Assembly (NCBI GenBank): GCA_014281115.1
Contig: JACONQ010000002.1
Location: forward strand, 3,410,001 to 3,474,000
Source of the DNA: Laburnicola sp. R22_1
Taxonomy: Eukaryota; Ascomycota; Dothideomycetes; Pleosporales; Didymosphaeriaceae
Reading direction: 5' to 3'
DNA: 64,000 bases
Numbering within the stretch: position 1 is the stretch's first letter; each line of letters begins with the position of its first letter. Made by a program: the position numbers and the translations under genes. The notes under the pieces are model-generated. The model saw only the letters and a list, made by a program, of their open reading frames with translations. It did no database searches and was not told where the DNA came from. Positions 13,138 through 24,649 of the stretch are shown here, in pieces.

Positions 13138-16100
13138 ATGTGTCTGTACGCGTACTATGCACGGACGCGCAACGCCTAGGAACGCGCAACACCCACTAAA
13201 TAACATACTTATTACTTTAAAGATAAAGTTATTAAGCTATCTATAATAGTTATTATTATAAGATTTTATAGAGTAGTAGTAATTAGATGCTTACGATTAA
13301 TTTATACTATCTAAATCTACTAGGAAGTGTAATATTATAGCCACGGCGAGTAATAAAAGCTAGGGCAGCTAGTGTAGCCTATAATATCTCCTTAGTAGCT
13401 GCACTAGCACTATATTATTTTTAACGCTTATTAGTTTAAGTAGAGGCTTTTAAGGCCTTACGCTTGCCCTTTTAGGATAGTTATATAGCTTTTTTAGTGT
13501 TGCGAGCTGCCTTCTAGCGCTCGCGTTTAGCTGCCTTGTTAGCCTTCTCTTTTTTCCTTACCACCTTAGCTGCCTCTTTTGCCACACGCCTCTTCTCTGC
13601 CTCCTACTCTTAAAGTAGCTTAGCAGTAGCTTAAAGCTCCTTTCTATTAGCTTTTGCAAGCTGCCTATTATGCTTTTTCTTTTACTTTACTATCTTTTGT
13701 GCACGTGCCTCTCTAATCTTGCGCGGAGACTAGAAGATAGTACTACTATAGTACTCCTAGCGCTACTATAAGTTAAGAGGTTTGCCGCGCTTCTTATGCT
13801 TCTTCTTAGTAGTGAGAGCCTTCTTTAAACTATTATTCTTATAGTATAGCAGCTCGTTTTGTACTTAGAGTCTGTAGAGCATTTAGAAGAGCAACTTTAA
13901 CTCTTCTATAGTGATATTCTTTACTATAGAGCGTACGAGACACTCTATCTAGCGCTAGTTATTATTAGTAAGCGCTAAGAACCGTCCTTTACTATTATTT
14001 TGCTGCTCTAAGGCATCGTCCGCAAAGCGTTTAAGTATAACCTCTAGGTCTATAGGCTATATACTAGTAGCTTTAAAGGACTTAAGGATAGTCTCTATCT
14101 TAAAGAAGGTCTCCTACGCTTCCTAGAACAGCGGAAAAAAGTCTCCCTTCTTAACTAGTACTAGCCCTTGGCTCCTCTGGAGGTGGGTGGAGAGCTCCTT
14201 AGAGTAGGCAGTAGAGAGAGGTTTAAACATAATAATATTAAGAGGATAAAGCGTATAGGTAGAGTAAGGAGAAAATATAGCTAGAAGTATATAATAGGAG
14301 TTATAGTAGTTAATAAACTCCTTTATAAAGTGACTGCTATGGCTATTAAGTAAAAGAAGACGCTAGTCTCTTCTATAACGCGCTTTCTACTTCGTGTAGC
14401 AATTAAAGACCTACTCTAGCCACGCTAAACTAACGTTGTTATTCGTCTATCTAGATAGAGATAAAGCCACAAAAACATTATGTTGCCTAGCTTTAATAGC
14501 ATTTACCTAAGCTGCCTATAGTAAGCTATTTGCTAACTAATAGATAAGACCTAGTAGCAAAGCCTCTCTATTAGCACAGACGGCTGCTAAGAGGGTAATC
14601 TATTCTTAAGAATTATCTTAGAGTGACACTTGCACCTCTTTACGCTCCTATATCTAATAGCTAAACACTTGTTTTAAGCGTCCTATTATACCTATTATAA
14701 AGCCCTTCTTGTTTATATTATAGGTGTGGCGCGGCTATATATTATACTACTTTATCTTCTAATATAGTAAGTTAAAATACAGCTTATACATAATATTTAA
14801 ATTAGCGTTATAGTAGAGGGAGTTAATTTTAAATATCCATTTTAAGATAAGATAGTGGCTATGTTAGTTAAGAAAGCGCGTTACCTACCTCTCGCTTATG
14901 TGCTTATTAGCTATCTAGGATGCGAAATTTTATATTATCTCTCTTATAGAAGGCAGCCCTTTTTTATAAGGTCTTTAATATAGTATATAAGCTCTAACTC
15001 TTATTATTAGCTAAGGTTTTGTTAATCGCGTTCTTTAGTTGCCTATAGGCGCTAATAGCCTTAGTGTCTTTAGCTTAGTATACTTCGATTTATATAGAAC
15101 TAGTTAGCAATTATCTAGTATAAGAACTATTTTTCTAGTTTAAGCGCTTTAATTGTTGTAATCGCATTATTAATTAGAGCCATAGTAGTAGAATTATAAG
15201 GTATTAAAGTTTAGGTTTTATCTAGGGTTTTAGTGTTTAGCGGGCATTATACGTCCCTGGGCATTATATGTCTGTGCATAATAATACGCGGGTTTATATA
15301 ATACGCACCCTAATACCATAATAGCTCTATAAATAATAAGGCTATAGAGCTATATACGATAGTTATTATTATAAGATTTTTTTAGTGGAGTGCTATATTA
15401 ATACCTGCGATTAACTTGCGCTATTTATATCTACTTAAAAGCTTAATATTGCGGCCACGCTGCGTAGTCTTAGGTGGAGCTGCTAATACAGCATCTAAGG
15501 TCTCCTTAGTAACTATAGTGTTAACTACACGTTTCTAACACTTAATACTTTGTGTAGATAGCTACAAGGCCTTTCTCTTACCCTTTTAGGCAGATTATAG
15601 AGCTTTTGCTATGTTATAAGCCTCCTTTTTACAAGCGCACTCTGCTATCTTCTTAGCCCTCTTCTTCTCTCTGACTACCTTGGCTACCTTCTACGTCACA
15701 CGCTTTTCCTTTGCAATTTTCTCCTTATAGAGCTTAGCTGCCTTCTTTAACTTAGCTGTCTTAGCTTTTTAAAGCTTCTGCTCCTTCTCCTCTTACTTTT
15801 TTATAGACTAACGTACGCGAGTCTCCCTAACCTTTCTTAGTGACTAGAAGACTGCTCCCTTATAGTACTCTTAATGTTATTAAAAATCTAGAGGCTTGCC
15901 CTTCTTACTACGCTTCTTTTTAGTAGCAAAAGCTTCTCTTAACCTAGTATTCTTGTAGGAGAGCAGTTAAACTTTAGCTAAGATATAGTAGAGTAAGCGA
16001 CTAAGCTTCTATGCGTCCTTTCTACTCTATTGCTCTGTAGCTCGTACAAGTTAGTCTAGTTCGCGCTAGTTATCTCTACTAAAAACTAACTTAGAGCTTT

Positions 16101-17365
16101 CTTATAATTCTTAGTTATTATTCTGGGTTGTTTTCTTAAATCTTTTAAGTATAACCTCTGGATTAAATAGTAATATACTAGTTGCTTTAAAAGACTTAAA
16201 TATTATCTCCTCCTTAAAGGAGCTTATCCACGCCTTCTAGAAAAGGGGGAAGAAGTCGCCTTTCTTAATTAGGACTAGGCCTTGGCTCTTTTGGAGATGG
16301 ATTGTGAGCTTGGCTAAGTACGCTAATAAGAGAGGCTTAAAGAGTACTATATTAAGTGGCTAAAGCGTATACGTTAAATAAGGTGGAAGTATAGTCAGGA
16401 GGATCTTATTCTAATTATAGTACTTAATAAAATTAATAGTAATATGTAATCTATGGCTGTTAAGAATAAGTAGCCTATATAATCGCTGTGCCTTAGCCTT
16501 AGTGTAGCGATTAAACACCTGTTTAAGCCAGGCAAGACTAAGATTATTATTAGTCTAGCCTAAGAGTAAAGACCTAACATATACGCTGTGCGTTCCTATC
16601 TTAATATTACTAACCCAGCTTAGTTGTATGTCCTTGTTAGTAGACTAATAGATAAGACTAGGTAGCAAGGCTAATTTATTAGCGCAGACGCACGCTAGGA
16701 TAGTAATCTATTTATAAGAGCCATCTTAAAGAGCTGCTCTAACTTCCTTCTGTTCTCATATTCGCCTGCTAAACACTCTTTTTTAATCTACTAATAACAC
16801 TAATAAGAAAGTTCTTTTTATCTATATTATATGTGTAATAAGGCTTAATATTATATTCCTTAATCTTGCTACCTAGAAGATTAAAATATAGGCTATATTT
16901 ATCCCCTAAGTCGGCTTAGTGGCGATTGCTCTCTATACTAGCTGCTTACTAAGAAATTAAATAGATACTATGTTGGTTAATAAAGCGCGTAACCTAGCTT
17001 TCGCTTACTAGCTCTTTAGCCATTATTATTACAAAATTTTATATTATCTCTTTTATAGGTAGTAAGTAACGCGCTATAAGTTCCTCTATATATTTAATAA
17101 GCTTTGCCTCTTACTATAGAGTGAGCTTTTATTAGTTAATACTCTTAGATGCGTATAATTATATTTTAGTTTTATATCTTTGTGTAAGAGTAGAGCGCCA
17201 CACACTATACTTTTTTGTTATTTTTGTATAAGAAAATTGTTTGTTAGGTCCTAGCGACTCTATCTTAGCAAGCGCGTTATTAATTAGAGCCATATTAGTA
17301 GAGTTATTAGGTGTTAAAGTTTGATGCGTTTTGTGTTAGGGTGCGTATTACGCGCACAGACATAT
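13138..17365 (-). mobile_element. pogo-2: Fot1/pogo-like element inserted in hAT-1
   Basis: About 2.1 kb once pogo-1 is removed. TA duplications flank it at 13136-13137 and 17366-17367. The left tip (ATGTGTCTGTACGCG, 13138-13152) is cut from the rest of its TIR by pogo-1; the TIR resumes at 15284 with ATACGCGGG and, 17 bp later, ATACGCACCC. The right TIR, read inward, is ATATGTCTGTGCGCG followed by only one ATACGC unit. Transposase remnant: about 15390-17293 on the reverse strand, starting at an ATG (17293-17291) and reading MALINNA. It has TAG/TAA stops throughout and a K/R/A-rich C-terminal tail. Confidence 0.82.
13155..15281 (-). mobile_element. pogo-1: Fot1/pogo-like element nested in the left TIR of pogo-2
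   Basis: 2127 bp, with TA at 13153-13154 and 15282-15283. The TIR begins CTATGCACGGACGCGCAA and contains GACGCGCAACGCC followed 17 bp later by a second, slightly changed copy. The other end is the same sequence after CpA-to-TpA changes (GCAACG becomes ATAATG). Transposase remnant: about 13270-15183 on the reverse strand, opening MALINNAITTIKALKLEK, with a pogo HTH, DDE_1 core and basic tail ending near PSRFR. It is broken by many TAG/TAA codons. It is closely similar over its length to pogo-3. Confidence 0.85.
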
Positions 17366-17367
17366 TA

Positions 17368-18600
17368 TTGTTTTGCACGCCTATCTTTAAGAGAGATGCA
17401 ATTAATATAGTGCTTAGCGTAGGAGTTATAGGCAGCTTAAAGTTAAGTTGCGCGCTTAAAGGCAGCGTAATATAAGTTCTAGCAAGTAACAATAGGCTTA
17501 ACTAGCTTAAGCACTTAGAGACACTCTCTAGTAGACAACTTAGTGTTAGCAACGCGCTAAAACTCTCTAAAAAGGTTATACTACTATGGTGTTTTAATAT
17601 AGTTAATAATATTAATAAGTATGCCTAGCGGGCCATCTTTACGCCACTCCTACAAGTATAGCTCCTCTATATTAATCCTTAGTAGTGTTGTTATAAGCCT
17701 CTCTATCCGCGCTAAATATAATCGCCTGGCTAATAAGGTTAAGCGTGTAAGGGCCGCAATAGAGGCGTTAATAGGTGGCGTTAAAGTTATATACGCGAGC
17801 AACCGCAGTAATTGCGGTGTTATTATTTGTGGCATTGTTGAGCACAAAGTAGCCTAGCTTCTCGCGAGTAATACTATATACTTCGAGCGTTTTAATAAGA
17901 GTGGATGCGATAGCCTCGCCTGTATAAGAGTCTATAAGTTGTGGTAGGTTAATAGGCAAGTCTTATATTACTCTAGAGGTGTTAGCAAAGTGAGCAACAA
18001 CCCCAAAGAACCCGCGCTTACCGCCCTTTGTTGTCTAGCCGTTAAAGCTTATATAGATCTTACCTACAGCTTCTAACAGGGCCTAGACAACTTGGGGCTG
18101 TATACGGCGGAACAGGCGCATAGTGTACGTAGTAACACTCTAAGGACTTACCCATAACGCTGCCTCTGCCTCTGGGTTAGCAAAGTTAATTATCTCTCAA
18201 AATAACGGCCTTATAAGTAGCTCTATTGGCAAGTTATTATCTAGCAGGCAGAGTACTATAGCTTGTTAGAACTACTATATATTAAAGTTGCCTATCGCGT
18301 TAGCAGCGTGTTAAAGGACCTTAATACTAGCCTTAAACGCTTGCTATAAAGAGAGCTGTCCACTACTATATTAGAGTTATTTTACGCCGTTCTTTAAGAG
18401 TATATAGCCTCGTTTTTGTTAACTAAGATAAGTAGCAGTAGCTGATGTCGCCTTTGTAACGTTAAAGATGCCACTACCTCTAGCGTTAATAACCTTATAA
18501 GTGTGACAATACTTATATACAAATCACACTTTGCTTATATTCTTATACTTAATAATATAGTAGCTATGTTTAAAGATTTAGCTTTGTTTATATTATTAAG
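17368..18600 (-). pseudogene. hAT-1 transposase, N-terminal two thirds
   Basis: Cut-and-paste transposase remnant. From right to left on the reverse strand come a BED-type zinc finger trace near 18490-18550 (FVYKYCHTYKVI), a helical linker, and the RNase H-like core with PINLPQLIDSYTGEAIAS and LGYFVLNNATNNNTAI near 17830-17950, where hAT families normally read Y-F-x-L-D-N-A-x-N-N (Asp to Asn here, a RIP-type change at a catalytic position). Further on is an insertion-domain segment ending in DRRAKQ, just before the pogo-2 border at 17366. Several TAG/TAA stops interrupt it. The C-terminus continues at 13135. Confidence 0.8.
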
Positions 18601-18830
18601 TTGCAAATGGCTTTATAAAGCCTCTTAAACGCTTCTATTTAATACTGTTAAAGTTATCGCCATCTCTATTATCTCTATTATTACCTCTAGCTTTAGCTGT
18701 ACCTACTGTACCAGCCTGGCTGCCCTCTATGGGCACAACAATCTCTGCCTCTAGCTACGACTCTAGCAACTGCGACTCAAACGTTTGTATAGTGTTGGCC
18801 TGGCTTGCAGTAGCTAGGGCTTAACAGGGC

Positions 18831-18990
18831 GATAATGCACGTTAAGACAATACGTGTTAAGATAATGCGTGTTAAGACAATGCGTATTAAGATAATGCGT
18901 GTTAAGATAATGCGTATTAAGATAATACGTGTTAAGATAATGCGTGTTAAGATAATGCGTGTTAAGATAATGCATGTTAAGATAATGGCT
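18831..18990. repeat. 15-bp minisatellite, about 10.5 copies
   Basis: Direct tandem array of GTTAAGAYAATGCGT-type units with exact 15-bp spacing from 18841 to 18990 and a partial unit before it. Units differ almost only at GACAAT/GATAAT, GCGT/ACGT and GTTAAG/ATTAAG, that is, C-to-T and G-to-A sites. It lies between the hAT-1 coding region and the copia remnant. Confidence 0.93.
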
Positions 18991-19008
18991 CCGATGAGCA
19001 CGTACGTT

Positions 19009-19028
19009 TGGCGGCGGCGGCGGCGGCA
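19009..19028. repeat. (CGG)n trinucleotide tract
   Basis: Six imperfect GGC/CGG units just beyond the minisatellite, the most GC-rich spot in this part of the window. Confidence 0.75.
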
Positions 19029-19680
19029 GCGATGCTAGTAGTAAGAGTTTGTGAGCGTTTGGCCATAGTAGGTAATTAAAACACCAAAAACGCGTCTGTA
19101 TAGACTGGACAGGCAATATTAAGAGGTTTAAAACAGTATATAGAGTAAGGTAGCACGTATTAAATAAGGCAAGAGCGTACAGACGAGTCTGATACGACTT
19201 ATAATAAAGCCCCACCAATAGGCTAATTAACTATAGATCCCCCTCTGCCTTTGTGTGGCAGCTGCATTTAAGTTAAGAACTAGTCTCTATATTAGTACAG
19301 TCCTAGGTAGGTAGCTGTCCGCTATTGCAGTGTTGGTGGACCTCGCTCTATACTATAGGCGTCTCTAATAGTAGGATGTCTCCTAGAGCTAGTATTAAGA
19401 TCCTTATTACTTCGCGTTCTGTGCTAAGATTAATGAGTCTTATAGGTAGAGCTTAATATATAATGTGAGCATATTGCTCTGTGTATAAGATAGAGTTAAA
19501 TATAGCATAATGCTAGATACAGAATTAAGCTAAGTAAAGTGTATGGGTATAGCGTAGAGCTATGTATAGAATAGAGCTTAGTAAATATATAGCCATGTTA
19601 AATCTGTAAAAACTATATGGGAGAAACTAGGAAGAGTACTATACTATAGGGAAGCTTATTTAGAAGGAAATAGTTTAAAA
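19029..19680. other. No gene recognised; probable 3' region of the copia element
   Basis: Stop-rich in all frames. It should include the copia 3' untranslated region and LTR, but I could not pair any part of it with the copia 5' side (28.0-28.3 kb), so no LTR is claimed. Confidence 0.35.
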
Positions 19681-19699
19681 TAAAGAAGAGAAACCTAGT

Positions 19700-21384
19700 T
19701 TTCGTGCTTCTGCTTAGGTAGCAGCTTAGTGAGGCTGTTAGCTAGTTAACAGCTTGTCTGGATGTATAAGAGATTAATGTTGTTAGATTAAGCTTCTTGG
19801 CGTAGCCAGTAATAATAGATATCAACGTGCCGTATAGTAGTCTTAAGACGAGGCGTAGTAGAGGTGAGAAGCCAGATAGTCTGCTAATTATTATAGTATA
19901 GAAGGCGTTTATAATCTAAATTAAAGCCGATTTGTTTAAAGACTCTCTACTACTAGATTAGTTTGGTGTCTATAGATAATACGGCGACTAGCTCTACTTC
20001 TATAGTGGACTTAGTGATACAGCGTTAGAGTGTTGCTTTCTAGTCTATAGGTCCGCTAAATAGGAAGAAGATATAGCCTTAAGAGCTCTTGCGTGTAAGC
20101 TTGTTATCGAATAAATCTTCTATAGCGCTGTCTTGGCTGCGTATTAAAGGTAGTTAATACTTATGGGCGAATTGCTCTAGCTTAGAGCCTTATAGGAGCG
20201 GATCTGCTTTATTATGTGGTTAATAGAAGAGGTCTTTTTGGAAGATAACATTTCTTATATAAATGACTTTGCCTCTATAAGCTTGGCTTCTCGCCTTAGA
20301 CATCTAGATTGATAGATGTTTAACGAGTTGTAGCCAACTAGGTATCCTACTAAAGCTTAAGGACTAGGCTTATCTATTTGTGGTATCTACTTGCGTAGTG
20401 CGTATACTTGGCAGCCATAGACGCGTAGGTAAGCAATTAACGGCTTTTTGCTATAGGCAATTTTAAATAGTATTTTCTAGCCTAGTAATCGCGTGGGTGT
20501 GCGATTAAGTAGGTATGCTGCTATAAGGTAGATCTTAGAGCCAAGTGCTAGAGGTAGGTTTAAGGTAATCTTTATTAAATAACTTCTCTTAATAAGACTC
20601 TGTTCTAAACGCTCTACTAAGCTGTTCTGCTCTTTAGTGTGTATAGCTCTAATCTATAGCTTAATGCCTTCTCTCTAATAGTAGTCTCTAGTAGAGTTAT
20701 CTGCTAGGCTATATCCTCGCTTATTGTTAGCAATAAGAAAGGTAACAGTTGTGTTAAATTCTTATTTAATTGTTTAATCTAGTTGTCTAATAATAGATAG
20801 TAGCATAGGCTTGTCTTGTCTAGATATTATATAGACGAAATAGAACTTTAAGAATAGGTTAAACCTATAGAAGACATATTAATTACTGTTATAGGCTCCT
20901 GTATTAAGCTTAATTAGGTCGATAGCGATAGTTTTAAAGGCTTAGGTTGCCTCTATCTTATAGCCTATCTAACGCAAGATAATCTAATGTGCTTTGCTTT
21001 ATAGGCATTCTTTATAGTAAACTATTTAAGGAGCAGTTCTAGTAGCTGACTATATGCCTATTATATAACTTAACAGTTAGTTAATTGCATTATTACTTAG
21101 ATGTCCTATAAGAATATAGAGCTAGACCTTACTTAGCGATCTTAATTTAGGCGGTAGGGCTAAGTACTATGGCTAATATTAATAGGTAGCGAATGTTTAA
21201 AGCTGAGTAGATTGGGTAGATAAAGAATTAGTTTAATAGACTACTAGCTAGTAACTACCTAGTCTAGTAAGGCTAGCGATGTCTTTAACTCTTAACCCTA
21301 ATAAGTTAGACTAATATAGAGTGTTTCTGCCTAAGTTAAAATAGACGTTTAATAATAATAGTTAGGCTAGAGAGACTAGACTTA
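19700..21384 (-). pseudogene. copia integrase fused directly to RNase H
   Basis: On the reverse strand the copia integrase core runs from about 20770 to 20250: HTKEQNSLVERLEQSLI (the usual Q-N-G-x-x-E-R motif, Gly now Ser), AAYLLNRTPTRLL, then AYLRVYGCQVYALRK and LVGYLVGYNSLNIY. Around 20150-20050 the sequence passes straight into a copia RNase H: LTRKSS-stop-GYIFFLFSGPID, ATL-stop-RCITKST, then TPRLKTTIRHVDI near 19860. The whole RT (several hundred codons, YVDD box) is absent. Many TAG stops are present. Conserved RNase H residues are partly preserved, but the element cannot move by itself. Confidence 0.82.
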
Positions 21385-21386
21385 TA

Positions 21387-23493
21387 CCGTGCATAGACGC
21401 GTAACACTTAGAGACGCGCAATACCCGCTAAATAATATACTTACCACTTTAAAGATAAAGTTATTAAGCCATCTATAATAGTTATTATTATAAAATTTTA
21501 TAGAGTAGTAGTAATTAGATACTTGTAATTAATTTGTACTATCTAAATTTACTAAAAAGTGTAATATTATAGCTATAGCGGGTAATAAAAGCTAGAATAG
21601 CTAGTGCAGCCTATAATGCCTCCTTAGTAGCTATACTAGCACTATATTATTTCTAATACTTATTAGCTTAAGTAGAGGCTTTTAAGGCCTTATGCTTACC
21701 CTTTTAAAATAGTTATATAGCTTTTTAGTATTGCAAGCTGCCTTCTAGCGCTCGCGTTTAGCTGTCTTGTTAGTCTTCTCCTTCTCTCTTACTACCTTGG
21801 CTGCCTCTCTTGCCACACGCCTCTCCTCTGCCTTCTACTCTTAGAGTAGCTTAGTAGTAGCTTAAAGCTCCTTTCTATTAGCCTTTGCAAGCTGCCTATT
21901 ATGCTCTTTTCTCTACTTTACTATCTCTTATACACGTGCCTTTCTAATCTTGTGCGAAGGCTAGAAGACAACACTACTATAGTACTTCTAGCGCTGCTAT
22001 AAGTTAAGAGGTTTGCCGCGCTTTTTGTGCTTTTTCTTAGTAGTAAGAGCCTTCCTTAAGCTATTATTCTTATAGTGTAGCAGCTCGTTTTGTACTTAGA
22101 GTCTATAGAGTGTTTAAGAAAGCAACTTTAACTCTTCTATAGTAGTATCCTTTACTATAGAGCGTACAAGACGCTCTATTTGGCGCTAAGAACCATCCTT
22201 TACTATTATTTTGCTACTCTAAGGCATTATTCACAAAGCGTTTAAGTATAACCTCTAGGTCTATAGGCTATATACTAGTAGCTTTAAAGAACTTAAGGAT
22301 AGTCTCTATCTTAAAGGGGGTCTTCTACGCTCCCTAGAATAGTGAGAAGAAGTCTTCCTTCTTAACTAGTACTAGCCCTTGGCTCCTCTAGAGGTGGGTA
22401 GAGAGCTTCTTAGAGTAGGCGATAGAAAGAAGTTTAAACATAATAATATTAAGAGGTTAAAGTATATAGGTAGAGTAAGAGGGAAATATAGCTAGAAGTA
22501 TATAATAGGAGTTATAGTAGTTAATAAACTTCTTTGTAAGATAACTGCTATAGCTATTAAGTAAAAGAAAACGCTAGTCTCTTCTATAACGCGCTTTCTG
22601 CTTCGTGCAGTAATTAAAGACCTGCTCTAGCCACGCTAAACTAATGTTATTATTTGTCTATCTAAATAGAGATAAAGCCATAAAGACGTTGTATTGCCTA
22701 GCTTTAATAGCGTTTACTTAAGCTGCCTGCAGTAAGCTATTCGCTAACTAATAGATAAGACCTAGTGGTAGAGCCTCCCTATTAGCGCAGATAGCTGCTA
22801 AGAAGGTAATTTATTCTTAAGAACTATCTTAGAGTAACGCTTATACCTCTTTACGCTCCTATATCTAATAGCTAAATACTTATTTTAAGTGTTTTATTAT
22901 ACCTATTATAAAGCCCTTCTTGTCTATATTACAGGTGTGGCGCGGCTATATATTATACTACTTTATCTTCTAATATAGTAAGTTAAAGTATAGCTTATAC
23001 TTAATATTTAAATTAGCGTTATAGCAAAGGAAGTTAATTCTAGATATCTATTTTAAGATAAGATAGTGGCTGTGTTAGTTAAGAAAGTGCGTTACCTACC
23101 TCTTACTTACGCGCTTATTAGCTATCTAGGATGCGAAATTTTATATTATCTCTCTTATAGGAGGCAGCCCTCTTTTTATAAGGTCTTTAATATAGTGTAC
23201 GAGCTCTAACTCTTATTATTAGCTAAGGTTTTATTAATCGCGTTCTTTGGCTACCTATAGGCGCTAACAGCCTTAGTGTCTTTAGCTTAGTGTACTTTAG
23301 TTTATATAGAACTAGTTAGCAATTATCTAGTATAAAAACTATTCTTTTAGTTTAAGCGCTTTAATTACTGCAATCGCATTATTAATTAGAGCTATAGTAA
23401 TAAAGTTATAAGGTGTTAAAGTTTGAGTTTTATCTAGGATTTTAGTGTTTAGCGAGCGTTGTGCGTCCCTAGGCGTTGCGCATCCGTGTATAG
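21387..23493 (-). mobile_element. pogo-3: Fot1/pogo-like element inserted in the copia remnant
   Basis: 2107 bp with TA at 21385-21386 and 23494-23495. The TIR matches that of pogo-1, with two ACGCGYAA-type units 17 bp apart. The body is almost the same text as pogo-1, differing mainly at RIP-type sites. Transposase remnant: about 21510-23395 on the reverse strand. The start codon at 23395-23393 has become ATA, and the frame is full of TAG/TAA stops. Confidence 0.87.
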
Positions 23494-23495
23494 TA

Positions 23496-23896
23496 AAGAA
23501 GCTTAGTATTAATGCGACGCGCTTAAGCTTTGTCTTTTTCTATCCTTAAGGCGTTAATAGAAGTATCTTAACTTCTTCTTATGCCTAAATAGCTATCTCT
23601 ATACCTCCTATAAGAACAATATTGTCTAGCAATATAGAAGCCTTCTATTAGAACTTAGTAGGATTATTATAAATGTAGATATTAGTGGCTAGATCTAGCG
23701 TCTATAAGTAGAGGAGTAGGAAGTATTGTAGTATTAGCCTATTATTAAATACTAATAAGTAGACAGCGTAGGCCTTATATAAAAGGTCGTCTATAGGTGT
23801 ATTACCTATATTAATTTCTATTAAATTAGGTTCTAACCTATAGCTCTCTTGCATTCTATACTTCTTATAGCGCTAATTTTTTTTCTAAATCTTATT
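23496..23896 (-). pseudogene. copia middle fragment, degraded
   Basis: Lies between pogo-3 and the gypsy derivative. By position it should encode the copia protease/pre-integrase part, but no catalytic motif is legible; it is assigned to the copia element only by context. Confidence 0.4.
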
Positions 23897-23901
23897 TAGT
23901 A

Positions 23902-24178
23902 TGTAATAGTTTATGGCTGCCTTCCTACTAGTTATTTACTATTACCTTTCTTTTTACACCCTAATAGCGCCTTTCACCTTATAGAAGGCGCCTTTCCTAG
24001 TTAGTGTTAGCGCGTAGTTCGCATAGGCCTGTGCTCTACGCCGCCCACTATATAAGTAAGGGTCCCTAGTTCTTTTTCTTATTCCCTATCTTAGTATAGT
24101 CTTAATTTAGTTATCTCTTTTAACTCTACTAGCTGTCCCTAAGAGGTTTGCTCTATAAGGCTATGTACCGCCCTTATA
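23902..24178 (+). repeat. 5' LTR of the gypsy derivative, 277 bp
   Basis: Begins TGTAATAGTTTATGG and ends CCGCCCTTATA. It pairs along its length with 26739-27016. Compared with the 3' copy it has more CA-to-TA and TG-to-TA changes, for example at CACCATT versus TACTATT near its start. Confidence 0.95.
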
Positions 24179-24277
24179 TTATACTAAGATTAAATTTCTT
24201 TAGCTGTAGACAGCAATATAATATCTACTCCTCCCTTAAGACGCTGTCTATAGGCGGTTAAATTAGTAGAAGTTTTA

Positions 24278-24431
24278 GCTTACTAGGTTAGGCTAGAAGC
24301 GTGTTAGTTACTTTAGTGCTAGGCAGTATTATTACACTACGCTAAGGTGGGTTAGGCTATTGCTTACTAGGTTAGGCTAGAAGTTATTAGTTACTTTAGT
24401 GCTAGGCAGTATTATTATACTATGCTAAGGC
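24278..24431. repeat. Tandem duplication, 84-bp period
   Basis: GCTTACTAGGTTAGGCTAGA at 24278 recurs at 24362, and the similarity continues to GCTAAGG in both copies. It lies in the leader/gag stub of the gypsy derivative. Confidence 0.85.
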
Positions 24432-24649
24432 CTACTTAGAGAGGTCACTCACCTAGTTAGGTAGGAAGTTCCTAAACAAATAAACAATAACTACTAGATA
24501 CCGCCAAAGTAGCCCTTAGGGCTATCACAATTACAGAGTAGAAGGAAGGAAAAGTTAATATAAGCCCTAAAGAAGCCCATTCTTACATACTTATTAATCG
24601 CCTACTACATACTAATTAAACACACAAGATGCTCAAATCGCTCTAAGAA

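Larger units (their letters stand above)
12037..18780 (-). mobile_element. hAT-1: hAT transposon split by pogo-2 and pogo-1
   Basis: Reverse-strand hAT element whose two coding halves flank nested insert 13138-17365. The left end is tentatively placed at a CAGAG tip at 12037, followed by subterminal TTAATTA-rich sequence like that of hAT-3. The right end was not found; the coding region begins before about 18600 and the element may extend beyond 18780 through the minisatellite. Removing pogo-2 with one TA gives a continuous hAT-like protein across the break. Confidence 0.75.

Noticed and set aside
18831..18990. CRISPR-like array
   Set aside because: Units are contiguous without spacers, and the context is a eukaryotic transposon region.
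18814..19218. Reverse-strand 134-codon ORF with repeated HYLNT units
   Set aside because: Produced by the 15-bp minisatellite, whose length is a multiple of three; not a gene.
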